In this document: piece after piece, positions 16,208 through 27,247 of the stretch
Layout of the letters: each line of letters opens with the position of its first letter
Numbering within the stretch: the stretch's first letter is position 1
Assembly: GCF_002222635.1 (NCBI RefSeq)
Contig: NZ_CP022415.1
Coordinates: forward strand, 3,162,001 to 3,226,000
Source: Pseudosulfitobacter pseudonitzschiae
GTDB taxonomy: Bacteria; Pseudomonadota; Alphaproteobacteria; Rhodobacterales; Rhodobacteraceae
DNA: 64,000 nucleotides
Direction: 5' to 3'
Notes under the pieces: model-generated
The model's database searches: none
What the model was told of the DNA's origin: nothing
Seen by the model: only the letters and a program-made list of their open reading frames with translations
Translations under genes and position numbers: made by a program

Positions 16208-17428
16208 ATGAGCGCGCCAAAGAAAGTAGTGCTGGCCTATTCCGGCGGCCTCGACACCTCGATTATCCTGAAATGGCTGCAAACCGAATACGGTTGCGAA
16301 GTCGTCACCTTTACCGCTGATCTGGGTCAGGGCGAAGAGCTGGAGCCCGCACGGGCCAAGGCCGAGCTGATGGGTGCGTCGTCGATTTATATCGAAGACC
16401 TGCGCGAAGAATTCGTGCGAGATTTCGTTTTCCCGATGTTCCGCGCCAATGCGCTGTACGAAGGGCTGTACCTGCTGGGCACATCCATCGCACGGCCGCT
16501 GATTTCAAAGCGTCTGGTCGAGATTGCTGAAAAAGAAGGTGCCGATGCGGTGGCCCATGGTGCCACGGGCAAGGGCAACGATCAGGTGCGGTTCGAACTG
16601 GCAGCTTATGCGCTGAACCCCGACATCAAAGTGATCGCGCCATGGCGTGAATGGGATTTAACCAGCCGCACCAAGCTGATCGACTTTGCCGAGAAAAACC
16701 AGATTCCGATCGCCAAGGACAAACGCGGCGAAGCGCCGTTTTCGGTTGATGCGAACCTGTTGCACACCTCGTCCGAGGGCAAAGTGCTGGAAGACCCCGC
16801 GCAGGACGCGCCCGATTACGTCTATCAGCGTACCGTCGCCCCAGAGGATGCGCCAAATACGCCCGAATACATCGAAGTCGGTTTTGAGAAGGGCGATGCA
16901 GTCTCTATTAACGGCGAAGCGATGTCGCCTGCGACGGTTCTGACCAAGCTGAACGAACTGGGCGGCAAGCACGGCATTGGCCGTCTTGATCTGGTTGAGG
17001 GTCGTTTTGTCGGCATGAAATCGCGCGGCATCTACGAAACGCCAGGCGGCACCATCCTGCTGGAAGCGCACCGCGGGATTGAACAGATCACGCTGGACCG
17101 CGGCGCTGCCCACCTGAAAGACGAATTGATGCCGCGCTATGCGGAACTGATCTATAACGGATTCTGGTTCTCACCCGAGCGCGAGATGCTGCAAGCGTTG
17201 ATCGACCGCAGCCAAGAGCATGTGACAGGCACTGTCCGCTTGAAGCTGTACAAAGGTTTGGCGCGCACGGTGGGCCGCTGGTCTGAACACAGCCTCTATT
17301 CAGAAGCGCACGTAACCTTTGAAGATGACGCAGGCGCCTATGACCAGAAAGACGCCGCAGGGTTCATTCAGTTGAACGCCCTGCGACTGAAGCTGCTGGC
17401 GGCACGGGATCGTCGCCTTAAATCCTAA
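16208..17428 (+). CDS. argG: Argininosuccinate synthase
   Basis: 406 residues starting [18 protein letters not shown]; the 20-codon upstream extension is non-conserved, and GGAAAG lies before ATG 16208. The [10 protein letters not shown]-loop binds ATP, and [26 protein letters not shown] and [13 protein letters not shown] are family hallmarks. It condenses citrulline and aspartate to argininosuccinate in arginine synthesis. It is a monocistronic unit whose end overlaps the convergent sulfotransferase gene by 11 bases. Confidence 0.97.
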   Translation: MSAPKKVVLAYSGGLDTSIILKWLQTEYGCEVVTFTADLGQGEELEPARAKAELMGASSIYIEDLREEFVRDFVFPMFRANALYEGLYLLGTSIARPLISKRLVEIAEKEGADAVAHGATGKGNDQVRFELAAYALNPDIKVIAPWREWDLTSRTKLIDFAEKNQIPIAKDKRGEAPFSVDANLLHTSSEGKVLEDPAQDAPDYVYQRTVAPEDAPNTPEYIEVGFEKGDAVSINGEAMSPATVLTKLNELGGKHGIGRLDLVEGRFVGMKSRGIYETPGGTILLEAHRGIEQITLDRGAAHLKDELMPRYAELIYNGFWFSPEREMLQALIDRSQEHVTGTVRLKLYKGLARTVGRWSEHSLYSEAHVTFEDDAGAYDQKDAAGFIQLNALRLKLLAARDRRLKS

Positions 17429-18128
17429 GCTTTTTCTCTGCCATCCGAATATAATGGGGCATCGCTGCATTGGCGATGTCCTGATATTCGGGCGGCAAAT
17501 CCGGCAGCGGGCCCTCGGACCCTGCAAACCCTGTTGACTGATGCACTGCGCCATACCAGTGCGATGCCCAAACACCGTCGTCGGCATGACCCCCGGCAGA
17601 CCAATTCAACATTCCCGCATCCCACTCTATCCCGATGGCGTCGCACAGCGCGCGCAGCATCCCCTCGGGGTTGTCGCGAATGTCGGCGGAGTCGATCACC
17701 ACTGGCGACTGCGCTGCATCAAACAGCGTGGCCTGCTGGACAAAGCCGATATCGTTCAGACTTGGCCCCTCGCGTTTTTGCGCATAGCTGGCCAGAACGC
17801 GGGCAGGATGACGGATTAGAAACACGTTGGTGACCTGCTTCATCCAGTCGCGCGGGACACCGGTGACCATATGATGGGCCATGTGCTTTTGGTAAAATAC
17901 AGGCTCTGACACGGGGGAAACCAGCGTTTCAGCGACCTTGTAACCGTCAATCGGCTGAGCTGCCAGAATCTCGGCTTGCATGGGATGTTCGATACCGGAC
18001 GCATGCAGGTATGCCGCGTAAAACGGTTCGTCCACAACCTTACAATCCACCCGTGCACCAAAGCTGTACATCATGGCAGTGGACAGGTTGCGTGGCCCCG
18101 ACCACATTGCGATCCGTTTGGTTTTCAT
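17418..18128 (-). CDS. Sulfotransferase-family protein
   Basis: 236 residues from [11 protein letters not shown]. The start is supported by AAGGA upstream, and a 15-codon extension is rejected. The 5'-phosphosulfate loop is [11 protein letters not shown] and the 3'-phosphate motif is [15 protein letters not shown], both placed as in PAPS-dependent sulfotransferases. The family is common in roseobacters and often annotated branched-chain-aminotransferase-like by error. Acceptor substrate unknown. No neighbouring sulfate-activation genes are present. Confidence 0.8.
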   Translation of the reverse strand: MKTKRIAMWSGPRNLSTAMMYSFGARVDCKVVDEPFYAAYLHASGIEHPMQAEILAAQPIDGYKVAETLVSPVSEPVFYQKHMAHHMVTGVPRDWMKQVTNVFLIRHPARVLASYAQKREGPSLNDIGFVQQATLFDAAQSPVVIDSADIRDNPEGMLRALCDAIGIEWDAGMLNWSAGGHADDGVWASHWYGAVHQSTGFAGSEGPLPDLPPEYQDIANAAMPHYIRMAEKKLRI

Positions 18129-18229
18129 GCGCTGATCCTTCTGACGCGACTTCACCTTGGCGTGACTTTCCACCCCGATTTCTTGAGTGGGGCAGCCTTT
18201 CCCCTATTTCTGAACAAAGGGAGTTTGTC

Positions 18230-18874
18230 ATGAATATTCAACGACTGTTTTTGATCACTGCTGCTTGCATCGGCATTTCCACCGCGGCGCAGGCCGCAGA
18301 CCTTAAAACACTGACCGTCGCGGGCGGTTGTTTCTGGTGCGTAGAGGCCGATTTTGAAAAGGTCGATGGCGTGACCAGCGCGGTGTCCGGCTTTGCCGGT
18401 GGTACGGTGTCCGATCCGACCTATAAAGAGGTCGTCGCGGGCGGCACCGGCCACTACGAGGTGGTACAGATCACCTATGACCCTGCGGTGGTACAAGCCG
18501 ACACATTGCTGAACCTGTTCTTCCGGTCGGTTGATCCACTGGATGCAGGCGGCCAATTTTGTGATCGCGGCGACAGCTACCGCACCGCGATCTTTGCCGC
18601 TGACACCGCACAAAAGCAGGCAGCAGAACAGGCCAAAGCCAACGCCCAAGAAGCCCTGGGAAAGACTGTCGTTACGCCCATCTTTTCAGCGCAACCATTT
18701 TATCCGGCAGATGCCTATCATCAAGATTATTATAAACAATCCAGCTTGATCCTGACCCGTTTCGGCCCAAAGACCAAAGCCAACGCCTACACCGCATATC
18801 GCGAGGCGTGCGGACGTGACGAACGGGTAAAGCAACTTTGGGGCAGTGACGCGCCCTTTTTGCCCGGCAGTTAA
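18230..18874 (+). CDS. msrA: Periplasmic peptide-methionine (S)-S-oxide reductase
   Basis: 214 residues. A Sec signal peptide occupies about 1-22 ([17 protein letters not shown]), so this MsrA acts in the periplasm. Catalytic Cys34 is in GGCFWC, with GFAGG, YDP and QLW also conserved. It repairs oxidised methionine in envelope proteins. The start at ATG 18230 follows AAAGGGAG. The reductant (a periplasmic thioredoxin-like system) is not encoded nearby. The stop overlaps the end of the convergent sugar kinase by 4 bases. Confidence 0.93.
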   Translation: MNIQRLFLITAACIGISTAAQAADLKTLTVAGGCFWCVEADFEKVDGVTSAVSGFAGGTVSDPTYKEVVAGGTGHYEVVQITYDPAVVQADTLLNLFFRSVDPLDAGGQFCDRGDSYRTAIFAADTAQKQAAEQAKANAQEALGKTVVTPIFSAQPFYPADAYHQDYYKQSSLILTRFGPKTKANAYTAYREACGRDERVKQLWGSDAPFLPGS

Positions 18875-19746
18875 CCCAGTTTAAAATCTTCGATGTCTTT
18901 TAGGTCTGGGATCACATCGGCCGTGCCGTGGCGTGTCACCATGATCGCCGCAGCGGTCATGGCCAGTTTGATCGCTTGCGCAGTGGGTAAATCCCGGTCC
19001 AACCCCGCCACCAGATAGCCGGTGAACGTGTCACCCGCACCGGTGGTATCAACCGGATCGACCTTGACCGACGGGTAATGCACCTTGGTTTTGCGAATGT
19101 TGTCGTAGTGGTCGCAGCCATCCGCACCACGCGTCACCACAATCTGCGAGATATGCAAATCGCCCAATTCCGCCCCCAGACTGTCGCTCAGCTGTGCCGC
19201 CTCAACCGCGTTAAGTACCAACATATCCAGGTAGGGCATGACCACCCGCACTGAATCCGCGTCAAAGGGTGCGGCAGCATAGACCACTTTTAGACCCAGT
19301 TGGCTGGCAATTTTCGCAGCCTCGGTCTGGCCGTTGGTTTCGTTCTGCATCAACAACGTGTCGCCATGATCAGCAGAGGACAAAGCCCCCGCGATCATGT
19401 CATCGGCCAGAGTGCGGTTGGCCCCGGAATAAAGAATGATATTGTTCTCGCCCGCATCATCGACGGCGATGATGGCATGGCCGGTTTCGCCAGACAGACG
19501 CGCAACGTGGCGCACGTCGACACCGTATTCCATCAACCGGTCCACGGCCCAACCACCGTCAGCCCCCACCGCACCGATATGCGCAACACGCGCCGCAGCA
19601 CGGGCGGCGGCAACAGACATGTTCGCACCCTTGCCACCCAATCCGCGTGTCACCTTGGTCGCAGCAAGTGTTTCACCGGGCGCAGGCAGATGCGGCAGCC
19701 GGTAAACCACGTCGATGTTAATCGACCCAAGATTCCAGATCGCCAT
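18871..19746 (-). CDS. rbsK: Ribokinase (PfkB family)
   Basis: 291 residues from [12 protein letters not shown]. Its ATG shares one base with the maeB stop (TGATG at 19748-19744), which fixes the start. [14 protein letters not shown] near the amino terminus and [13 protein letters not shown] near the end are the two PfkB signatures; the latter holds the catalytic Asp. It phosphorylates ribose or a similar sugar. No ribose transporter adjoins it, so substrate assignment is by family only. It is translationally coupled to maeB. Confidence 0.85.
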   Translation of the reverse strand: MAIWNLGSINIDVVYRLPHLPAPGETLAATKVTRGLGGKGANMSVAAARAAARVAHIGAVGADGGWAVDRLMEYGVDVRHVARLSGETGHAIIAVDDAGENNIILYSGANRTLADDMIAGALSSADHGDTLLMQNETNGQTEAAKIASQLGLKVVYAAAPFDADSVRVVMPYLDMLVLNAVEAAQLSDSLGAELGDLHISQIVVTRGADGCDHYDNIRKTKVHYPSVKVDPVDTTGAGDTFTGYLVAGLDRDLPTAQAIKLAMTAAAIMVTRHGTADVIPDLKDIEDFKLG

Positions 19747-22001
19747 CAGCCAACCTTGCAGGCGGCCAGCACGGCCATGTTGAGGATGTCGTTGGCGGTT
19801 GAAACCGTCGAACAAATCTGGATCGACCGGTCCACGCCCGACAAAATCGGCCCGATCACAGTCGCCCCGCCCATTTCCTGCATCAGCTTGACCGAAATGC
19901 TGGCCGAGTGGCGGGCAGGCACGACCAGGATATTCGCAGGCCCCGTCAAACGCGAAAACGGATAAGCCCCCTGTGCCTTGGCGTTTATTGCCACATCAAC
20001 GGTCATTTCGCCCTCATATTCGAAATCAACGCCGCGCCGGTCCAGAACTTTGGGCGCCAACGCCATCTTTTCCGCCCGCTCGGACACAGGATAGCCAAAA
20101 GTCGAGAAGCTAACAAAAGCCACGCGCGGTTCGATCCCCAGATGACGGGCGACAACCGCACCGCGTTCGGCGATGTTCGCCAGATCTTCCTCGTCCGGCC
20201 ATTCGTGCACCAGCGTGTCGGCAATCAACACGATGCGCCCCTTGTGCAACAGCGCCGTGATGCCCGCAGCGCCATGTTCTGCATCAGCGTCAAAGACATT
20301 GTTGATTCGTTCCAGCACATGCGCCGATTTACGCGTGGCTCCGGTCACCAGTCCATCACCATGTCCGTGCGCCAGCATCAGAGACGAGAACACATGCCGG
20401 TCGCGCGCAGCCAGACGGTGAATATCCGACCGGTCAAATCCGCGCCGCTTCAGTCGTTCGTAGAGAAATGTTTTATAGGATTCTAGATGCTGGGTGTTGG
20501 CGGCATTGACCACTTCAATCTCGCGCACTGCATCGCCCAAGCCTGCTGCTTCCAGCTTGGCCTTGACGTCACTGTTGCGTCCAACGACCAGCGCGCTTCC
20601 CAAGCCAGAGCGCTGGTACATCACCGCTGCGCGCAACACGCGAGGGTCATCACCCTCAGCAAAAATCATCCTTGCTTGCGCAGCACGGGCCCGCGCATTG
20701 ATGCCCCGCAGGATGTTTGCGGTGGGATCCATCCGCGACTTTAACGACAGTTCATAGGCTTCCATATCGATAATCGGACGGCGCGCCGCACCCGTGTCCA
20801 TGCCCGCCTTGGCCACGGCTGTCGGAATACGGTGGATCAGACGCGGATCGAACGGCGTCGGAATGATGTAATCGCGCCCAAAGGTCAGGTTCTTGCCATA
20901 GGCCAGCGCCACCTCGTCCGGCACATCTTCACGGGCGAGTTGCGCCAAAGCATGGGCGCAAGCAATCTTCATCTCGTCGTTGATCGCGCGTGCGTTGATG
21001 TCCAGCGCCCCGCGGAACAGATAGGGAAAGCCCAACACGTTGTTCACCTGATTTGGATAATCGCTGCGACCTGTGGCCACGATCGCATCCACCCGCACCT
21101 CATGCGCCTCTTCGGGCGTAATCTCAGGGTCGGGATTGGCCATCGCAAAGATCACCGGATTGTCCGCCATTGAGGCGACCATCTTGGGCGTTACGGCCCC
21201 CTTGGCCGACACGCCAAGAAACACGTCACAGTTCACCATCGCCTCTTCCAGCGTGCGCAGTTCGGTCTTGACCGCGTGGGCCGACTTCCACTGGTTCATG
21301 CCTTCGGTGCGGCCCTGAAAAATCACGCCCTTGGTGTCGCACATGATGCAGTTTTCATGTCGCGCGCCCATCGATTTGAGCAACTCAAGGCAGGCAATTC
21401 CTGCCGCCCCTGCACCGTTCAGCACGATTTTGACGTCTTCAATCTTTTTGTTCGACAGGTGCAGCGCGTTGATCAATCCAGCAGCACAGATCACGGCTGT
21501 GCCATGCTGGTCGTCGTGGAAAACGGGAATGTCCATTTCCTCTTTCAGACGCTGTTCGATGATAAAGCATTCGGGTGCCTTGATATCCTCAAGATTGATG
21601 CCACCGAATGTCGGCCCCATCAGTCGCACGGCGCGGCAGAATTCGTCGGGGTCTTCGGTGTCTAGTTCAATGTCGATACTGTTCACGTCTGCAAAGCGTT
21701 TGAACAGAACCGCCTTGCCTTCCATTACCGGCTTGGACGCCAGCGCCCCAAGATTGCCCAGACCCAAAACAGCCGTACCGTTCGAGATGACCGCCACAAG
21801 ATTGCCCTTGTTGGTATAGTCATACGCCGTCTCGGGGTTTTCCGCGATCGCCTCGCAGGGCACAGCGACACCGGGCGAATAGGCCAGGCTTAGGTCGCGC
21901 TGGGTGGTCATGGGTACCGTTGCAGTAATCTCGAATTTTCCCGGCGTGGGCTCAAGATGGAAGGCCAGAGCCTCTTCTGCTGTGACTTTGGTCTTCGACA
22001 T
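19746..22001 (-). CDS. maeB: NADP-dependent malic enzyme with phosphotransacetylase-like domain
   Basis: 751 residues from MSKTKVTAEEAL, with GGAGGA 9 bases upstream. Residues about 1-430 form the malic enzyme: LAYSPGVAVPCE, GTAVLGLGNLG, and the Rossmann loop NGAGAAGIACLELL. The carboxy-terminal about 320 residues form a phosphate acetyl/butyryl-transferase-like domain (MIFAEGDDPRVLRAA, LTGPANILVVPA), regulatory in MaeB enzymes. It converts malate to pyruvate and CO2, producing NADPH. It is divergent from mutS and precedes rbsK. Confidence 0.95.
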   Translation of the reverse strand: MSKTKVTAEEALAFHLEPTPGKFEITATVPMTTQRDLSLAYSPGVAVPCEAIAENPETAYDYTNKGNLVAVISNGTAVLGLGNLGALASKPVMEGKAVLFKRFADVNSIDIELDTEDPDEFCRAVRLMGPTFGGINLEDIKAPECFIIEQRLKEEMDIPVFHDDQHGTAVICAAGLINALHLSNKKIEDVKIVLNGAGAAGIACLELLKSMGARHENCIMCDTKGVIFQGRTEGMNQWKSAHAVKTELRTLEEAMVNCDVFLGVSAKGAVTPKMVASMADNPVIFAMANPDPEITPEEAHEVRVDAIVATGRSDYPNQVNNVLGFPYLFRGALDINARAINDEMKIACAHALAQLAREDVPDEVALAYGKNLTFGRDYIIPTPFDPRLIHRIPTAVAKAGMDTGAARRPIIDMEAYELSLKSRMDPTANILRGINARARAAQARMIFAEGDDPRVLRAAVMYQRSGLGSALVVGRNSDVKAKLEAAGLGDAVREIEVVNAANTQHLESYKTFLYERLKRRGFDRSDIHRLAARDRHVFSSLMLAHGHGDGLVTGATRKSAHVLERINNVFDADAEHGAAGITALLHKGRIVLIADTLVHEWPDEEDLANIAERGAVVARHLGIEPRVAFVSFSTFGYPVSERAEKMALAPKVLDRRGVDFEYEGEMTVDVAINAKAQGAYPFSRLTGPANILVVPARHSASISVKLMQEMGGATVIGPILSGVDRSIQICSTVSTANDILNMAVLAACKVG

Positions 22002-22123
22002 GTGCAACATTCCTCCAATGCATTGACCTCTCATAACCGAGCGATGATCCGCGCTCAATCAGCTTTGGCTTTCGCTCGGCCTCTGGCGTTTGTAAGGTCG
22101 CGCTGGTTCGCATGGGGGCAGGT

Positions 22124-24754
22124 ATGACGGTAACGCCGATGATGGCGCAATTTCTGGAGATCAAGCAGGCGCATCCCGGATCGCTGCTGTTCTACCGGAT
22201 GGGCGATTTTTACGAAATGTTCTTTGAAGACGCGGTGGCAGCTGCCGAAGCACTGGACATTGCCCTGACCAAACGCGGCAAACATGACGGCGACGATATT
22301 CCCATGTGCGGCGTGCCCGTACATTCCGCAGAAGGATATTTGCTGACGCTGATCCGCAAGGGGTTTCGCGTGGCCGTCTGCGAGCAGTTGGAAAACCCCG
22401 CCGAAGCAAAGAAACGCGGCAACAAATCTGTGGTCAAACGCGGTGTTGTGCGGCTGGTCACCCCCGGCACCCTGACCGAAGATTCACTGCTGAACGCGCG
22501 GCAGCACAACTATCTGGCAGCCTTCGCACAGGTGCGCGATGCGTCAGCGCTGGCGTGGCTGGATATGTCCACAGGTGCCTTTCGGGTGATGCCACTGGAC
22601 CAGATGCGTCTGGGGCCGGAACTGGCACGGCTGGCCCCGTCGGAATTGATCGTTATGGATGCATCCGAGGCAAAATTATCCGAATTCGTCTCTGATTTCG
22701 GTATCTCGATGACGCCGTTGTCGCGCGCCAGCTTTGACAGCACTGGTGGCGAAAAACGGCTGTGCGAGTTGTTCGCGGTGCAGACACTGGACGCATTCGG
22801 CAGCTTTGATCGCGCTCAGATTTCAGCGATGGGTGCGATTGTTGAATATCTAAACATCACGCAAAAGGGCAAACTGCCCTTGGTGCGAACCCCGCAACAA
22901 GAGGACCAGTTGGGGCAAGTTCAGATCGACGCGGCCACACGGCGCAATCTGGAACTGACCCACGCGCTGTCCGGTGGTCGTGCCGGATCGCTGTTGGCTA
23001 CCATTGATAAAACACTGACCGCCGGCGGTGCACGCTTGTTGGAACGGCGCCTTGCCAGTCCCTCGCGCAATGTGCGCATCGTACAGGACCGGTTGGATTC
23101 TGTCAGTTTTTTCCTTGAAAACAGTCTCTCTGATGGTCTGACCGAACGGCTGCGCCATGTCCCCGATCTGGACCGCGCCCTGTCGCGGCTGTCATTGGAC
23201 CGTGGCGGCCCACGCGATCTGACAGCCATTCGCGATGGTCTGATACAGGCCGCCTCTATCGCCAAGGATGGTTTGGGCCCCGACGCACCACATGGTGTCG
23301 CGGACGCACTGAACCGCATGGGTGGGATGGAAGATCTGATCAACCTGCTGGACGACGCGCTGGTGGCCGAACCGCCGCTGCTGGCTCGCGATGGCGGCTT
23401 TATCGCGACGGGTTATGACCCAGATCTGGACGAGGCCCGCACCCTGCGAGATGAGGGTCGGTCGGTAATCGCCGCCATGCAGCAAGACTTTGCCAACATC
23501 ACCGGCATCACCTCGTTGAAGATCAAGCACAACAACGTTCTGGGCTATTTCATCGAAACCACGGCGACCCATGCGGAAAGAATGCTGTCACCGCCGCTGT
23601 CCGAAACCTTTATCCATCGTCAGACCACAGCCAACCAAGTGCGCTTTACCACGGTCGAACTGTCCGAGATGGAGACCAAGATTCTGAACGCAGGCAACCG
23701 TGCGATCGAGACGGAAAAGCGTCTCTATAAAATGCTTTCCGAGACTGTTTTGGCCAAGGCCGCCGAGATTTTCCAAACCGCGACTGCACTGGCAGAACTT
23801 GACGTATCTTGCGCGCTGGCCCGCCTGGCACGGGCCGAAGACTGGTGTCGCCCGCGCGTGGATGACAGTCGTGCCTTTGACATTGTTGGCGGGCGTCACC
23901 CTGTTGTGGAAAAGTCCCTGCGCGACGGTTCGGGCGAGCCGTTCATCGCCAACGATTGCAACCTGACTGCCGAAGACGGATCAAACATCTGGCTGCTAAC
24001 CGGTCCGAATATGGCGGGTAAATCAACATTCCTGCGCCAGAATGCGCTGATCGCCCTGTTGGCGCAAATGGGCAGTTATGTGCCCGCGACCTCTGCGCGC
24101 ATCGGTGTTATCAGTCAGTTGTTCAGCCGCGTTGGCGCAGCCGACGATCTGGCACGCGGACGATCCACATTTATGGTCGAGATGGTGGAAACTGCTGCGA
24201 TCCTGAATCAGGCGGACGATCGCGCGCTGGTGATTCTGGACGAAATCGGACGTGGCACTGCCACCTATGACGGTCTGTCCATCGCATGGGCCACGCTGGA
24301 ACACCTGCACGACGCCAACAAAAGTCGCGCGCTGTTTGCCACCCATTACCACGAACTGACTGCCCTTGCCGGCAAGCTGGACCATGTCGACAATGCCACC
24401 GTCGCGGTCAAGGAATTCGATGGCGAGGTGGTGTTCTTGCACGAGGTGCAAAAGGGTGCTGCTGACCGGTCCTATGGTGTGCAGGTCGCCCAACTGGCCG
24501 GACTGCCACCCTCGGTCATCGCCCGCGCCCGCACTGTTCTTGAAGCGCTGGAAAAGGGCGAACGCGAAGGCGGCGCCACGCAAAAGGCATTGATCGACGA
24601 TCTGCCACTGTTCAGCATGCAGGCTGCACCGCCTGCTCTGAAACAGGCACAAAGCCCTTTATTAGAGATTATAGGCGCACTGCATCCGGACGAGATGACG
24701 CCGAAACAAGCGCTAGAAGCGCTTTATAAACTGAAAGAGGCGGCCAAAACCTGA
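22124..24754 (+). CDS. mutS: DNA mismatch repair ATPase MutS
   Basis: About 876 residues starting MTVTPMMAQFLEIK; an ATG 12 bases earlier (22112) is the alternative. Mismatch-recognition domain with the F-x-E-type motif MGDFYEMFFEDA near residue 30, lever and clamp regions, then the ABC ATPase: GPNMAGKSTFLRQ, STFMVEMVE, ILDEIGRGTATYDG and FATHYHEL. It recognises mismatches and recruits MutL. Monocistronic and divergent from maeB across about 120 bases. A weak GC hairpin just behind the stop may terminate it. Confidence 0.97.
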   Translation: MTVTPMMAQFLEIKQAHPGSLLFYRMGDFYEMFFEDAVAAAEALDIALTKRGKHDGDDIPMCGVPVHSAEGYLLTLIRKGFRVAVCEQLENPAEAKKRGNKSVVKRGVVRLVTPGTLTEDSLLNARQHNYLAAFAQVRDASALAWLDMSTGAFRVMPLDQMRLGPELARLAPSELIVMDASEAKLSEFVSDFGISMTPLSRASFDSTGGEKRLCELFAVQTLDAFGSFDRAQISAMGAIVEYLNITQKGKLPLVRTPQQEDQLGQVQIDAATRRNLELTHALSGGRAGSLLATIDKTLTAGGARLLERRLASPSRNVRIVQDRLDSVSFFLENSLSDGLTERLRHVPDLDRALSRLSLDRGGPRDLTAIRDGLIQAASIAKDGLGPDAPHGVADALNRMGGMEDLINLLDDALVAEPPLLARDGGFIATGYDPDLDEARTLRDEGRSVIAAMQQDFANITGITSLKIKHNNVLGYFIETTATHAERMLSPPLSETFIHRQTTANQVRFTTVELSEMETKILNAGNRAIETEKRLYKMLSETVLAKAAEIFQTATALAELDVSCALARLARAEDWCRPRVDDSRAFDIVGGRHPVVEKSLRDGSGEPFIANDCNLTAEDGSNIWLLTGPNMAGKSTFLRQNALIALLAQMGSYVPATSARIGVISQLFSRVGAADDLARGRSTFMVEMVETAAILNQADDRALVILDEIGRGTATYDGLSIAWATLEHLHDANKSRALFATHYHELTALAGKLDHVDNATVAVKEFDGEVVFLHEVQKGAADRSYGVQVAQLAGLPPSVIARARTVLEALEKGEREGGATQKALIDDLPLFSMQAAPPALKQAQSPLLEIIGALHPDEMTPKQALEALYKLKEAAKT

Positions 24755-24785
24755 CCGCCCCTTTCGAACTTGCTTTTGGGTTCTT

Positions 24786-25349
24786 TTACGATGCAGGCAT
24801 CGAAGACACGCCAACCTGCGCAGGGCGCAGCAAACGATCGTGCAACATGAACCCTTCGGCGGCGACCTGAATGATCTCGCCTGCCCTTGTGCCGGGCACG
24901 GGTGCCTCGAACATCGCCTGATGGTGCTGCGGATCGAATTTATCGCCCACCTCGGGCGAAATCATGTCGATACCATGTTTCTTGAACACGCTCAGCAGCT
25001 CGCGCATGGTCAGTTCGATGCCTTCCAGCAAAGGACCGGCCACATCGCGCTGGTCCTCGGTTGCGGCTTCAAGCGCGCGCTTCATGTTGTCGTATACTGG
25101 CAGCATATCGCGGGCCAGCTTGGACCCACCATAGTTCTCTGCCTCGCGACGGTCCTTGTCCGACCGCTTGCGCGCGTTTTCCGCATCTGCCAGCGCACGC
25201 ATGAACCGGTCTTTCAATTGATCCCGCTCAGCCCGCAGCTGGTCCAGCTCCAACGCCTCGTCATCAATCTCGGCCATTTCGTCGGCATATTCATCCGCTT
25301 CAACCGCATCGATGTCGTCCAGGAAATCGTTTTCTTTCGGCTCCGCCAT
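24786..25349 (-). CDS. grpE: GrpE, nucleotide exchange factor of DnaK
   Basis: 187 residues. An acidic amino terminus (DDIDAVEADEYADEMAEID) is followed by a long coiled coil (LRAERDQLKDRFMRALADAENA) and the GrpE beta domain (GIDMISPEVGDKFDPQHHQA). The start ATG follows AGGTGAAGA. It drives ADP release from DnaK in the heat-shock cycle. It lies 9 bases behind hrcA and is likely in one operon with it. dnaK and dnaJ are not in the window. Confidence 0.95.
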   Translation of the reverse strand: MAEPKENDFLDDIDAVEADEYADEMAEIDDEALELDQLRAERDQLKDRFMRALADAENARKRSDKDRREAENYGGSKLARDMLPVYDNMKRALEAATEDQRDVAGPLLEGIELTMRELLSVFKKHGIDMISPEVGDKFDPQHHQAMFEAPVPGTRAGEIIQVAAEGFMLHDRLLRPAQVGVSSMPAS

Positions 25350-25358
25350 TCTTCACCT

Positions 25359-26423
25359 CTAACTTTTATCGGTCAGCAATTTGCCCACCAATTGCGCCGT
25401 GTAATCCACGATCGGAACGATGCGCCCATAGTTCAGGCGCGTGGGTCCGATGACCCCGACCGCTCCGATGATCTTTCGATCTGCGTTCATATATGGGGAA
25501 ACCACCAGAGAGGAACCCGAAAGTGAAAAAAGTTTGTTCTCTGAACCGATAAAAATGCGCACGCCGTGACCTTCGTCGGTCAGTTCAAGGAATTCGGCGA
25601 TATCACGCTTGCGTTCAAGGTCGTCAAACAGCGTGCGGATTCGGTCCAGATCCTCGCCTTCGCCTGCAGACCCCAGCAGATTCGACCTTCCCCGCACGAT
25701 CAGCCGCTGATTACGGTCGTCATCACCGTCCCAAACGGCCAACCCCTGCTGCACCAGTTCGGCTGCCAGACTGTCGATCTCGCGGCGGCGCTTCTTGATC
25801 TCGACCTGTATCACCGATTGCACTTCGCTCAGGGTTTTGCCCTCAATCAGCGCGTTCAGGAAGTTCGCGGCCTCTCGCATGGAACTGGGAGTTTGACCGG
25901 GCGGCGGAGTAAACAGGCGATTTTCAACATGCCCGTCAGCCAGCACCAGCACACCAAGGGCGCGGTCATGCCCAAGCGAGACAAACTCGATATGTTTGAT
26001 CGGCGCCTCGTGTTTGGGTGCCAGCACCAATGATGCACCCTGCGTCACGCCAGACAGGGCGGACCCCACCCGATCCAACAGCCCCGCAACATCGCGTTCA
26101 TTGCCACCGCGCGTCGCATCGATTTTTTCACGGTCAGCCGAGTCAGGCACGCCCACTTCCATCAACCCGTCTACGAACATCCGCAAACCGCGCTGCGTCG
26201 GAACGCGTCCGGCGCTGACGTGCGGGCTGTCCAACAGCCCCATAAATTCCAGATCCTGCATAACGTTGCGGATCGTCGCCGCGCTGACCTTTTCGCTGAA
26301 ATCGCGGGTCAGCGTGCGCGATCCGACCGGATCACCGTTCGCAAGATAGCCTTCGACCACGCGGCGAAACACTTCGCGCGATCGGTCGTTCAGCTCTTCA
26401 AAGATATTCGGTGTATCTGTCAT
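25359..26423 (-). CDS. hrcA: HrcA, heat-inducible transcription repressor
   Basis: 354 residues from [14 protein letters not shown]; an upstream 18-codon extension is discarded. The winged-helix region is at about 15-80 ([21 protein letters not shown]), followed by the HrcA GAF-like core and the carboxy-terminal [22 protein letters not shown]. It represses chaperone genes by binding CIRCE elements. No CIRCE repeat was found in the 110-bp gap between hrcA and rph, so autoregulation through a local CIRCE is not supported here. Confidence 0.95.
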   Translation of the reverse strand: MTDTPNIFEELNDRSREVFRRVVEGYLANGDPVGSRTLTRDFSEKVSAATIRNVMQDLEFMGLLDSPHVSAGRVPTQRGLRMFVDGLMEVGVPDSADREKIDATRGGNERDVAGLLDRVGSALSGVTQGASLVLAPKHEAPIKHIEFVSLGHDRALGVLVLADGHVENRLFTPPPGQTPSSMREAANFLNALIEGKTLSEVQSVIQVEIKKRRREIDSLAAELVQQGLAVWDGDDDRNQRLIVRGRSNLLGSAGEGEDLDRIRTLFDDLERKRDIAEFLELTDEGHGVRIFIGSENKLFSLSGSSLVVSPYMNADRKIIGAVGVIGPTRLNYGRIVPIVDYTAQLVGKLLTDKS

Positions 26424-26533
26424 ATTTCGCCTCGGCGTCGTCACTAGACGGGCTGTGCAACAAAAGGTCAATCGCACTTGCGTCGCAGGCCCGCAGGGCG
26501 TTATCCCCGCCCCAACAGATAAAAGGATATATC

Positions 26534-27247
26534 ATGCGACCCTCGGGAAGAAAACTGGACGAAATGCGCGCCGTTTCCATCGAAACCGGCTTTACCAAAC
26601 ACGCCGAAGGGTCTGCCCTGATCAAAATGGGTGACACGCATGTTCTGTGCACCGCCACAATTGAAGACCGCGTGCCGCCATTTATCAAAGGGTCCGGGCT
26701 GGGCTGGGTCACCGCCGAATACGGCATGCTGCCCCGCGCCACCAACACGCGAATGCGCCGTGAGGCCGCAATGGGTAAACAAGGCGGGCGGACAGTTGAA
26801 ATCCAACGCCTGATTGGCCGGTCTTTGCGCGCTGGCGTAGATCGCTCGGCCTTGGGTGAACGTCAAATCACTATCGACTGCGACGTGTTGCAGGCAGACG
26901 GCGGCACCCGTTGCGCGTCGATCACCGGCGGCTGGGTTGCATTGAAGCTTGCTGTGAACAAGTTGCTGAAAGCGGGCGATATTGTCTCTGATCCGCTAGT
27001 AGACCCCGTTGCCGCCGTCAGCTGCGGCATCTACGCGGGCCAGCCGGTGTTGGATCTGGATTACCCCGAAGACAGCGAAGCAGGCGTAGACGGCAACTTT
27101 ATCCTGACTGGCACAGGCCGCTTGATAGAAGTGCAGATGAGCGCCGAAGGGCAGACATTTTCGCGCGATCAGATGAATCAGTTGATGGATCTGGCTGAAA
27201 AGGGCATGTCTGAACTGGTCACAGTGCAAAAGGCCGCCACTTTATGA
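26534..27247 (+). CDS. rph: Ribonuclease PH
   Basis: 237 residues from [12 protein letters not shown], with AAAAGGA upstream of ATG 26534. Family motifs include [31 protein letters not shown] and RSLRAGVD. It is a phosphate-dependent 3'-exoribonuclease that trims tRNA precursors. It is the first gene of rph-rdgB-hemW. The rdgB start overlaps its stop (ATGA 27244-27247). Confidence 0.96.
   Translation: MRPSGRKLDEMRAVSIETGFTKHAEGSALIKMGDTHVLCTATIEDRVPPFIKGSGLGWVTAEYGMLPRATNTRMRREAAMGKQGGRTVEIQRLIGRSLRAGVDRSALGERQITIDCDVLQADGGTRCASITGGWVALKLAVNKLLKAGDIVSDPLVDPVAAVSCGIYAGQPVLDLDYPEDSEAGVDGNFILTGTGRLIEVQMSAEGQTFSRDQMNQLMDLAEKGMSELVTVQKAATL

Noticed and set aside
26424-26533. Possible CIRCE operator between hrcA and rph
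   Set aside because: No TTAGCACTC-N9-GAGTGCTAA-like repeat is present in the gap.
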